Source: Rhabditophanes sp. KR3021
Lineage: Eukaryota > Nematoda > Chromadorea > Rhabditida > Alloionematidae
Assembly: GCA_963281155.1 (NCBI GenBank)
Contig: CAUJLY010000004.1
Coordinates: 5,704,001-5,768,000, forward strand
DNA: 64,000 nucleotides
Direction: 5' to 3'
Shown: piece by piece, positions 33,043-44,261 of the stretch
How positions within the stretch are numbered: the stretch's first letter is position 1
Layout of the letters: each line of letters opens with the position of its first letter
The notes under the pieces: generated by a model
Database searches by the model: none
Seen by the model: only the letters and a program-made list of their open reading frames with translations
Told to the model about the DNA's origin: nothing
Made by a program: the position numbers and the translations under genes

Positions 33043-36000
33043 TTAGGAATGATCAGAAGCAACTCCAGAGTCTTCTTGATCATTTTCGGAAATAGATGGG
33101 TCTGCTGTTGGCGTTTTTAATATATCTGGTATATTGTCAGAGCAACTGTTGGCTTCGAATTTGTTATTAGAAATGACGGCAGACTTAAGCGACTCGTCAT
33201 AATCAAATTGCAAGAGATACTGTGATTTGGAAACTTTTTGTGGATCGTTAGTCAAAGCGTCACTTGGCTTAATCTTTTTTATGTACCACGAGTCAGGGAA
33301 AACAGCCATAATCATAGGTAAAATCAATAGGCCGTGAATCATTCCTAGACCAACAACTAAAAATATTATTTTTGCAAACACTTGAGGAATGTGATCAGTG
33401 GTAAATATTACGGGACACATACAAATGACTGTGCTTAAGCCAGCTTGTATCATCGGCCAACCAACTGATTTAAAAGCATGGTGAATCCTGTTAATTAGCA
33501 CTTGTCTGTGTGTTTCTTCTGAATTTTGGGAAATGACGTCTGTCGCCTTTTGATAATGATAACAAAAATGAGCTGTATAATCAACTGAAAATCCTATGCA
33601 TACCAAAATTGCTATGTTTGATATCAAATCTAGTTTTAGATCAAGTATAGTTAAAAACCCAAACAATCCAACAGATATTGATGTGATACCAAATACAGTT
33701 GATAATAACACACATGGCATTGAGGATACAAAGAAGATGCAAACAATGATCATGGCAATTAGCGAAATTAATGTTGATTGAACTGTGTTATACTTCAAGT
33801 TCAAAATTCCCTCAAATATTGGAGCATTCTCTGAATAAATGGAGACATTGTATTGTGTTAAATTGTCAGCAACTTCCCTCCATTTCTCCATTAAATTGGC
33901 TCTATCCGACCATGTAGTTGAATTGCAATAAGCTGTCATGAATGAGAACTTATCAACGACAATGCTGTCATTCTCTTTATGCCATTTTACTGCATTATTG
34001 TACACAGGAAAATCTTTTAAAAATTGCGGAAGGGAATTTGTGTCAGTTCCAATTTGGAAGCCTCCAAAAAATGTTAAAACATTCAGAAAACCAATATAAA
34101 CTTTGTATTGGTCTAGGAAAAATAAGGTAGAAGCAGATCCAATTGCTTGTGGCATTGTTTCGAATTTGCTGATAATTTTATTCAACTCTTGAAGGCCATT
34201 TGATGTTGATATATCAGGTGGATTGTTGACGTAAACATTTAAAATTTCGTATTCTTTCCAAGTATACTTCTCGAAAAGCCTGTCAGTTCTCTGAAGTAAT
34301 GAGTCTGATGGTATGATTTGTTGCGAATTTATCAACGGTTGTATTTGGAATATTCCCCATATCGAAAAACCCAAATAAATTGCGACAGATACAAAGACAA
34401 TGCATCGAAATATATTGGAAGTGAGCAAGTAACAGTATTGTTTGAGTAAATTTGTAATAACTTCTTCTTTCTGCTTTGTTTTTTCATTTTTAATGATACA
34501 TAATCCACGTTCGGGTTCTACTTCCATTAATTCTATACTTTTAACATTACCACAAAGGATTTCATTCTTCTCTGCGATAACTAAGATGCTAGTGAAAAGG
34601 GACAATTGAAACAAAAAGTCCAAGAAAATGGAACAAGAAGCAGTATAACAGAAACTTTGTATAGCGGGAGTGCTGAAAAAAGAGCCGATGATAAAGGCTA
34701 GATAATTGGTCATGGAAGTTATAGTTATAGATGGACCAATATCTTTCAATACCTTTCCAATTATAGTAGGCATAATGTCTATTTTCTTTGTTGTGCTATA
34801 ATATTGCATTTCCTTGTATTTTCGGTTCCACGAATGCAAAATTAAGAAGGCATCGTCAACTCCAATAGCGATAACCAGGAAAGGGATTACAAAATGAATT
34901 GGGTAAATTGGTATGTCTAAAAATCCTACTAAACCGAATGTTGTCGTTAAAGCTAAAATGGGTGATAAAATGATTCCGATCACCAATAATGGTTTGTTCA
35001 TGCTTAATTTTAATCTGTTCACGGGTGTTGATATCATGACACAAATAAAAAGAAACACTACCAGCAAAATCATTCCAACCACCATCAGAGGTAATAATGA
35101 TAAGCCCCCTCGGGTTATCTCCTTCATTAGGATTTTATCTCCCAGTACATTTATTTCAAGCTCTTTAAAATCAACTTCGTTTGATCCTTCAGCCAAATAA
35201 TTATATACGGCTTGTTCCCATTCTGTGATTATATTGGTAACATTGTCAGTTTCGTATTTGGCATAAAATAGTAAGGCTATCATTTCAATTCGCTCAATCT
35301 GCATAAAATGGGAAGTTAGGTTTGGGTAAATGGCCGGATCTTTTAACTTGACACCAAACAAATGCAAAGCAACGTTAAATTTGTATCCAAATTTAGAAGA
35401 TTGAGGATAAGAGGCAATGAAGTTCTTTTTATAAACGCCATTTTTGTCGTGATATTGAGTTTCTTTATCGATTTGGTTTACAAATTCATGGAATGCGCTT
35501 AAAATATTAATTAGCCGTACATTTAAATATAGTTCATAAATTATTATAAATGCTATGTTTATGCTAATTCAGTAACAAGTGTATTTCATCGTTTTCTACC
35601 CGGGTAAAGACGATACATGTCATCAAAAAAGTATATAAAACTTTGTGTATGGGTGATAAAATTACATATGCGGAAAAGTCACGAATCGGCAGATCCAACT
35701 ACATTAGTTGCTAAAGAGTTGAGGGCCGTAAATGCAGTAGCTAAACTTAATTCAGATATTGCTACAAAATCGAAAAACAGAAAAGCAATTAAGGGTAAAA
35801 AAGAGAGGAATTGTCTGATGAATTAAATTAGCTGCTGAAAATTATAAAAGGAAAAAACTTTTAAGTAAATAACTTGTATTTTTAACTATTCTAATATATA
35901 ATTTGTATTTTTAATTATTCTAATAAATAATTTGATTTGTTCTACCTATATTTTCAAAGTTTTTAGACCATCGAACCCCAGGTCTTCCCTTCCATAAACT

Positions 36001-37367
36001 CACAGATTAATTTGACAATAAGGTTTACACAAGTCAATGTGCCGGTACTTTTTGTCGTCAACAGTAACTGAAAATTGAGATTGCAAAAAAGCATGTAATT
36101 GTTCAGTCTTATGTAACAAGCCATCTTCAAGCATATTTTTGCCACTTTTACTTTGCACTAGAACGGCAAATCTTTGTAGTGGGGCAAATGTTGAATTGGA
36201 AAATTCAAGTGCAATATTTTCTTCATTATGAGATCTAGAATGCCTTGAAAAATATATTTTAGTTAAGGAACCTCTCTTTAATATAACGTAATAACTTTTT
36301 AATGGTATTATAAGATAATTTTAAATGAAATGTTGTTTCAAGAAGACATTTTTTAAAAGAGTGTTTTGGTCGATGTTTAAACTAGCTTAGTCAATTACAT
36401 ACACACTTATACCTTCTTCCTTGATTTGATAAATAATTATGAGACGTAAGAATGGAGATGCCGATGGCTATGAAGGCCCACAAAGCTAATAAGTTGTATT
36501 GGAAGCGCCCGTTAGAAGCGAGTTTCACAAGAATGCGAGAAGTCAATGCAGATGGTAAGCTGTCAACTACTATATCAAATGTAATAGTTCTTTTAGAAGT
36601 TGAAGAATTAAGCCAAGGTATTGCAAGAGTCTCGACTGTAGAACTACCACAATTGACTCTTGAAGACTTTAAAGAGGAGTTAGATGGAAAAGAAGTGCCT
36701 AACTTGCAAAGTATTTAAGTATCGTATAAACTTCTTTAAAAAGTAAAAGAATATGATGTTACAATTTCATACTACAACAATACGTTCATTCCTAGATCTA
36801 ATCTAAACAGTTATGCTCGTGGCAAGACTGCTGGCTTACGTAGATATTTGAATCTGCTGGATTATGCAAACACTATGGATTGACCAAGGCGTATTATGAC
36901 GACCCTGCTTTCCGGATTAAGATGAATGAAAAATTGCAAGAGTCGTATAATTTGTCATTAATTATGTTCACTAAACATCCTCAAATTATTACTCGCATCT
37001 CAGACATCGCTCTCAACAAAATGCACCAATACGCAAACTATATCCCCTAATTCATTTGTCTGCTTTTAATATTTGTGTCCCTTTTAAATAAATCCTCTAA
37101 AATTGATTGTCGAGCGTTCATTAAATTACCTAAAATGGAAAAACGATTAATTAAAGTCATCAAGGAAGTGAAATGCCTTGAAGTAAACCCGTCTTGTAAT
37201 TTTTGAGAGAATTTCAAATTGGTCATTTTAACTGAACACAAAGATACAATTAACGTTAACAGTATAAACATATAAGGATATTTAGAAATTGTCAGGCCAC
37301 ATTTTGAAAATATTCGCTGCAGCAGTTCGTGAAACCCATTTCGTAATAAATAAGGTAAACTGTTCAT
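33043..37367 (-). CDS. patched-related (PTR) protein with sterol-sensing domain
   Basis: The main exon 35497-33043 (818 codons) joins a 36243-36004 exon through a GTGAGT donor (36003) and a CT|C Leu codon. N-terminal coding at 37367 to about 37060 supplies TM1. RND-type 12-TM fold: TM1 around YPYMFILLTLIVSLC. The first luminal domain includes FAVLVQSKSGKNML, HIDLCKPYCQIN and LHLFGVKLKD. The sterol-sensing block holds IPIYPIHFVIPFLVIAIGVDDAFLI. The second half has ISNIAILVCIGFSVDYTAHFCYHY, with the GxxxD-like proton-relay Asp. The cytosolic tail ends DPSISENDQEDSGVASDHS. PTRs act in nematode cuticle, moulting and membrane traffic. The join between the N-terminal coding and 36243 is unresolved: the 37367 frame runs to a stop without a usable donor in the right phase. 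The region between is interrupted by antisense decayed coding. Confidence 0.78.
36452..37050 (+). pseudogene. decayed gene antisense within the PTR region
   Basis: An 88-codon frame from 36452 (MEMPMAMKAHKANKLYWKRP, later LPQLTLEDFKEELDGKEVP) is followed by coding-like sequence in two other frames. These read KEYDVTISYYNNTFIPRSN and ARGKTAGLR, then LCKHYGLTKAYYDDPAFRIK to HQYANYIP before a stop at 37048-37050. At least two frame changes (one near 36720-36740, another near 36845) are needed and no intron explains them. I do not recognise the protein. Base composition is clearly richer in GC than the surrounding intron, like genuine coding sequence. It lies between PTR exons on the opposite strand. 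Confidence 0.5.
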
Positions 37368-38170
37368 AAAGAAATAAGTTTTTTATGTGTCAGCAAGATA
37401 TTTGAATAGAGAAATGATGTTAATTTCTATAAAGCATAAATTAGAATATGTAAGACATAATATATAAGAACTTGAAGGCGAAAATGTACGAAAGTTATTT
37501 ATTATTAACCACGCAAAATGAATAAACAATTTTAGAATAAAGAAAGTAAAAACAACAAATTATAGATAGATATTAAATTTAAGAGCGACTTGCAAATAGA
37601 ATTAGTAATAGTTAGAAAAGATACTTCGTACAATTTATTGAGGTCTTTAATATTAAAAAATTCAAACTGATGAAAATATTTTTTAAGGCAATCAATTTCT
37701 CTCTCTCTTTAATACCTCATAACAGTAAATATAAAGTTTTTACCATCGTACATAAATATTATTATGTGTATTCAGAAGCTTTTAAAATTTCACTTAATTA
37801 TTTTGGGAAATCTTAACTCCCCTAAAAGAGTACCTTTTACAACTGTGAAGCGACGAAACGTAGCTAAGTAAATAATATAATAGTAACGATGATACCAAAA
37901 TATCAAAACTATGGAAATCTTATTTTGATATTATCAAGTCCTCTTAGATTTTCATAAACATTGTATATGATAAACATTTGTTTATCAGTTTTCTTTTAAT
38001 GAAGAGGGTAGACTTTCATATTGAAAGGGACAAAAATAACCATATTTTTGATTAACTACTAATTAAGATACTTTTTTGACGTAAAAAGTAAATTCATATC
38101 ATACTAAATACAGAACTATGATGGTGATAATAATAGTACATTAAGCGGTAAAATAGTTTAATTATCAAAT

Positions 38171-38250
38171 GAACGTTTTAAAGTTAATTAGAACGTTTGG
38201 AAGTTGGATAGAACATTTGGAAGTTGGATAGAACATTTGGAAGATGGTTA
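38171..38250 (+). repeat. minisatellite, 20-nt unit x 4
   Basis: Four head-to-tail units like GAACATTTGGAAGTTGGATA; the second and third differ by one base, the first and last are more diverged. Two further copies of a ~26-nt unit (GGTTATCAAAATAACGTTTA) follow at 38246-38296. Confidence 0.8.
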
Positions 38251-38741
38251 TCGAAATAGCGTTTTACATGTGGTTATCAAAATAACGTTTAAAAGGTGAT
38301 TTTACAATGGTAATGATATGCGACATAGGAATTGCAACATGCACAATATGTATGAGTTTGAAGTTTAAAAAAATTGACTGATATATCTTTAATGCTAAAC
38401 ATTGTAACGTTAATTTAATTTTACATTAATGAAATATATATTTTATTGAAAGAGAAAATGTTTCTATAACAAATACTTGCTCACAAAAGAAAACATGTAG
38501 TAATTGTTGTCTATAGGAAATTTAAACGCAAATCACTTGATTAATCACATATTAACTGATTAAAACTAATGATTTTAGGATGTATATGAAGTTTGTTTAA
38601 GGTAAAGCAAGCTAGAAATGACAATTTTATTAGAGTTTATAAAAATAGTTTGTCAGACAAAACAAACTGAAAAATATGAATGCACAAATATTAGTTGAAA
38701 GTTTTTATTCAATTTAAAATAAATGAATTATTGTCATTGAA

Positions 38742-38865
38742 CATTTATCATGATTTTAGCTAAATTTATTATGATTTTTAACCAAATTCATTGAGGTTTT
38801 TTGCTAAGTTTTAGTTAAATTCATCTAGACTTACTTATAGCTAAATATATTATGATTTTGTAGCT
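38742..38865 (+). repeat. degenerate tandem repeat, ~22-nt unit
   Basis: About five imperfect units of the form ATTTATTATGATTTTAGCTAA. Low-complexity AT sequence makes the boundaries uncertain. Confidence 0.5.
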
Positions 38866-40145
38866 ATTGTAAGTGAATTGATTAAATTAAATATATTTAC
38901 AATTGAAGTAAACTAATTATGTTACATCACTTTAATATAAACATTTGAGCAATTGAGTTTTAATTACTATAAAAAAGACAACAACAAAAATACCAATCAA
39001 CTTCTATTTTAAAAAATACACACATATGATTCAGCAAATCATTCATACATAATATTTTCATATAAACATTTTATGTAATTAAATTTCTTTTGTTGATATG
39101 AACAAAGAATAAAATGTTATGTCTCAAGGCAACATACTTAGAAGATATATTTTGATGTTACATTTAAAGATAAATTTTAAAATATCCATATTGCTATTTG
39201 AATATTTATGTAATGAGTGATGTCAATGATCTGTAATTAAGCTTCTGATTAGCATGTGACAAGTATAGACAGGTGACTCATTTATCTGATTAAATACTTT
39301 AAATCACCCATTTGTTTTAAAGGTAAAGTTTATGTTCAAATGAATTGAAGTGTAAAATGCGAGCCATGTTTGGGTAATTTTTTGTTAAAGAACTTTTTTA
39401 CTTTAATTTTTGAGAAAAAAAAGTGCACAAGAATAAATACTTTCACTAAGCAACTACACAACTACAGATGCAACTAAATTGTGACTCAACAAATAAAATT
39501 TGAAATGATCAAACAATAAAGCTAATTGTTTTAATCAAATAATTCACTTAATTATTGTAAAACCTCTGTGTGTTTGATAATCTCCTTAAGCTTGATAAGC
39601 TCCTTTTTACTCTGTTCACTCCCAAAATAGATTACAAAGTTTAACTAAACAGTACATCTTTATACATGTGGAAAGGATCGCTGCATATTTAAATTGCATA
39701 AAAACAACCCTCACCGAGGAGATCAATTTGACAGAAGCGTTGTTTCGAGTTAATAATCGAAAAATTTGTAGCCTAATAACTATCACATATCATTTAACGG
39801 ACACAAACATATTTGGTTGTATTTGATTGTTACCTTCACTTGTATTAAGCCATATTTAGCAATATTACATACTAATTTTCAATATTTTCAAAAGGTAAGA
39901 GAGTGATTGATTTTGGACTTTTAAGCTAGATTTGGTTTTTTAATTTCAACAATATACATCTTTACCTCACAAAAATATTTATACTATAACGATTGTTTGG
40001 TTCTAAATAATTACGATACATTTAATTATCATCTAAATACAACCTTTGTTTAACCATTTTCTAACGCAACTATACTTCATTCAACTACTGCTAAATATTA
40101 TTAATTATCAAAATAGTAGGGGGTATAATTAATATAAGGTAATGA

Positions 40146-43100
40146 ATGATGCGACATAATTATTATGTTTCTCAGCTAAATATTCTAATTTTATCAACAA
40201 CTATTCTAATAATATCAACAACCGTATACTGCAATGATGATATTTTTTACCTACGACCGGTTCACACTACTCGTATTGCCCGTGAGAGTGCTTTGTCCTT
40301 AAATATAGTCGAAAAAGCTGGGAAGAAAAAGAAGGATTTTACGATGTTTAAAGATGACGCTTCTTCAAAAGGTTATTGTGATTGTAAGTTGATCATTATA
40401 GCAAAAAATTTACTACTTGAAGTAACTAGAGTATATTTAGAGTTCCTCATTTATATCTACGTACTTTTTACATATGTTTTTTGCACTTATTAATAATATT
40501 CTTTGTGTATTTTTAAGTACGAGAATGCAATCATTGGACAGGCTTAACATTGATTCTACTGTCGCCGAGATTTGCCAAATCAGATTTCCCCTCTATCACT
40601 AAGTTTATATGGGACTCATTTGAGGAGTGTCTCAATTATGGGGGGCAAGTCGCAATCATGCCGATTAATGCCGAAGACACATTGGAAAAGACTTGGTCGC
40701 AGACAAAAGCTGAATTTACTAGAAATTTTCAAAATTACTTCCATATGGATGACTTTGTACTATCTAAATTTCCCAGTCCAAGATTTTTACTAGATGTAGT
40801 TAATAAAAGTCTACCAATGTTTGGTACAAGTCCACTTGGGCCAGAGCAAAATGGAGTGCATGGTTTCTTCATAATCATCATAACAAACTATGAGATTTAT
40901 TTAGATCAAGAAACTGCTACTCTAATTAGAAATCTCATCATGAATCACCATATAAGATTGAAGGTTATGCTAATAGATAATTACAATGAAGAGTTTTCCT
41001 CGGAATCTTCCGACCAAGATTACTTTGAAATGATTGCAGAGAGAGGTAAATTTTTATAAACATCATGAAATATTTTGTGTCATATTAAATTTACCGAAAA
41101 TATATATTTACAAGGCTAGAATAAATTAATATAGCTATAGTCACTCATAAAATACTATCTGAAATAACTTTTGATCATAAAAATGCATAATTAGATAGTA
41201 TATTTTGATATATTTAAATGATGCGTTTTTAAAGCAAACGAGAATGTTGTGTTTTGTAATCTTTTGTTATTCCAATAATTTAGGTGAAAAAACAGAAGTC
41301 AATAGTGTGAATGCTTTATTTACGAACAAGATAACCTCAAAAATGGGAGCTTGTTACAATTACAAGTACGAAGCCAAAAAAACAATGAAAAAAATCAGCC
41401 CTGACAAAAAATGGGTGTATGTTGGGGCTTCTGTTTCTATCCTGGCAGCTATTATAATATTTAGTCTCATCTGCTATCTTATTATATTAAGAAGGAAGAA
41501 GGTAAGAGAACAAAAAATAAGTGATTTAAGATGGTCCAATGATATGGTCAGTGAAAATAATGAGTATGAGGAACATACCAACAAAAAGAACACAAACTGG
41601 GTAATTGGAAAGAAACATTCTAATAATGAGTTTAATAGTGCAAATGGCATTTCTCAAATTGAGGGTATTGAAATGTCGGAAAGACGTGGGAAAGATCAGG
41701 TGGTACCACATCCTCAACTTTTAGCTCAGACTGATTCCAATGCCTCTACTATTAAACAATCTCCTTCACTATCAAATTTAAACCAAGATGTTGATCTTTC
41801 TAGTCTATTGACAATTAATTATAATGAAAATATTGGAGCGGGCAACTTTTCATATGTCTTAAAAGGTACTTTAGATATCGGTGGGAAGGATGGGGTGAAC
41901 AAACCTTTGTGGTATGACAATAATATTAATCAGGCATTTGCTAAAGGTGATAATGACGAAACGATAAATCAAGGAAGAAAAAGTAAAGACAATGATGGTA
42001 ACTTGATGTATAATGGAAATGATTCAAAATTTGTGATTGATGTGGCCATCAAAATGTCTTTAACTGTAGGTAATGTCTACCAAAAGCATGAATCTAAAGA
42101 ATTTTTGGAAAAGGTATGTCATTTTTTGCTTGCAAGACTATAATAGATATTACTAGTACTACATTAATTAGTCTTTACGTATAAAGAGATACTGAGTTTA
42201 AACAACTTTGTTAATATCTAGCAATTACTAAAAATGTGTTGTTATAAATTGACGTGATGAAATGAGCGATCTTTAAATATAAATTATGTATACATAAATA
42301 TAATGCTACCAATTAGTTTAAGATAATTGAATAGAATTTCAGTGTAAAAGCTAATTAGTTGAACACGAGACACTGGTTTAGATTAGAGCCTATTAATTGT
42401 TGTATAAAACATGTTTATAAATCAAAATCAATTTATAGTCTATTAATGTGTGTAAATATATTCAAAAAAGAATGAAATTGATAAAAAAACAAATTCATCT
42501 TGACCTTCAACGAATACGCTATGAATGGTAACAGTACTAATCAGAAAGAGTATTTTCGCACCTATCTTAGACTAAATATCTTTAAAAAAAGTTTAGTATT
42601 TTGTAGTTCAATACATATGCTTGATGAAAATGATTTATTTAAATACCTATAAAGAATGATGTAATATTATTTAAACATAAAATAGTTTTCGAATAGGTAT
42701 TATTGAAATAAAAAATAATTTGAATAGGAATTGTTCAAATATTAGCAATTATATAATATCATTAAAAATATAAGAATGTTGTATTATTTATTAAAAAATA
42801 AAACAATGTCATAATATTTATTCAAACAAAATTATAATATTACGATTGTATTTAGGAACTGGAAATACTTAAAGCAGTTTGCGGCCATGAACACGTAGTA
42901 TATTTTCATGGTTCGTGCATAAAAGACAATTCGCTGTGCTTAATATTAGAGTATTGTTCAGGTGGGGATTTATTGAAATACATCCAAAACCCACAACATC
43001 AAAGTCAATTAAGTGAAAAACAATTGTTAAAGTTTGCATATCAAATTGCCGATGGGATGTATTATTTGGCCCATTTGGGCTTGATTCATCGTGATTTAAG

Positions 43101-43618
43101 TGCCCGTAATATATTACTCAAAGATTCTGACAATCTTATAGCAAAAATTGGCGATTTTGGGTTGAGTCGAATATTGGAAGAAACAGAAAATGTAGAAGTT
43201 CAAAATGAATATATGCTACGCAGAAATGCAAAAATACCCGTCAAATGGACAGCAATAGAAGCCTTAAACGATGGTGTGTATACAGAAAAAAGTGATGTGT
43301 AAGTAATGGTTTGTTATATTTTAAAATATCCATTTCAGATGGGCCTTTTCGGTACTTTTGTTTGAATTGTTTAGTTTCGGTCAAACACCTTATAAAGACA
43401 TGTGTCTTTTGAGTATACTACCATATCTGAATTTGGGAAAACGGTTACATAGACCATCGCATGCGAACGATAACATATGGGAATTGATGGAACAGTGTTG
43501 GCTAGAAGATCCGGTAAACCGACCTTCATTTGAAAAAATACGGGCAAATTTGACAAAACAATTAGAAGATGCCACTGAAATTTATGGGTATTGCTTATTA
43601 GAAAGTATAAAAGAATAA
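40146..43618 (+). CDS. receptor tyrosine kinase, nematode KIN-16-like group
   Basis: Five exons: 40146-40383, 40518-41045, 41284-42113, 42856-43298 and 43339-43618 (772 residues), all phases consistent. A signal peptide (LNILILSTTILIISTTVYC) precedes a ~240-residue ectodomain. One stretch (GFFIIIITNYEIYLDQETAT) is compatible with a von Willebrand A-like fold. The transmembrane helix is VGASVSILAAIIIFSLICYL, followed by basic LRRKK. The kinase has IGAGNFSYVLKG, VAIKMSL, LEYCSGGDLLKYI, HRDLSARNILL, DFGLSR, KIPVKWTAIEAL and SDVWAFSVLLFELFSFGQTP; catalytic residues are intact. About 50 Asn/Asp/Gly-rich residues are inserted between the glycine loop and VAIK. HRDLSARN instead of HRDLAARN is typical of some nematode receptor kinases. 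The ligand is unknown. The fourth exon follows a 742-nt AT-rich intron. Confidence 0.85.
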
Positions 43619-44261
43619 ATATAAACAGCCATCACTGTACCACAATTATCACATTTTTGATATTATTTATTGCATGCCACACAGCGTCTTGCTTTTCAAT
43701 TGTTTCTTATATTTTTGGATAAAAAAGTTGTTGACAATGAACAATGTTAGTTATTCTGAAATACAAAACCATATTCACACACTTGAATTTATGTTTTATG
43801 AATAATCTCTGCACACCTACTCTTGAAGTCGAAACAAAAATGCTTCCTTAAGAGTTTAATTTTTGTTTATCCCACATTAGAAATAAGATTAAGCTTCAGC
43901 TTACCTTAAATCAAGACAAAATTTGACAATCAGTGAAAGTGGGATAAAAATTGAAAATAGAAATACTAGTAGTTTATAAAGTGTTGAAACTCTAATGAAA
44001 AAGAATACAGCTTAAAAATTTAGCAATAATCAAATAAAGTGTTATTAGAAAAATAAAGGATAAACTGATGCCATTTGTGGTTGGATTACCAAAAAGTAAT
44101 GTTAAATTTTATAAACTCTTCTTTTAAGCTGATAATTTTATTTGAGCGGTAAGATTAGTACGAAAACATTTCAAAAAATTCATTAGTTAAGTGTAATATT
44201 AACTGATTAATTTAAAAAGTATAAAAGAGAATTTCGATCATAATTTTCTATATTTTGCATT
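43619..44261. other. intergenic
   Basis: No coding sequence; ends with a TATA box (44220-44227) for the guanylyl cyclase. Confidence 0.4.
44220..44227 (+). promoter_or_regulatory. TATA box of the receptor guanylyl cyclase gene
   Basis: TATAAAAG lies 34 nt upstream of the ATG at 44262, implying a very short 5' UTR or trans-splicing. Confidence 0.45.

Larger units (their letters stand above)
37368..40145. other. 2.8 kb intergenic region, no gene recognised
   Basis: Very AT-rich. Contains the 20-nt tandem array at 38171-38250 and degenerate ~22-nt repeats at 38742-38865. It divides the PTR gene (-) from the receptor kinase (+), so both promoters may lie in it. Confidence 0.4.

Noticed and set aside
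35625..35826. Plus-strand frame of about 67 codons, Lys/Ala rich, inside the PTR intron 35498-36003
   Set aside because: Could be another remnant like 36452-37050, but it is short, without recognisable motifs, and not clearly richer in GC; left out as a gene.
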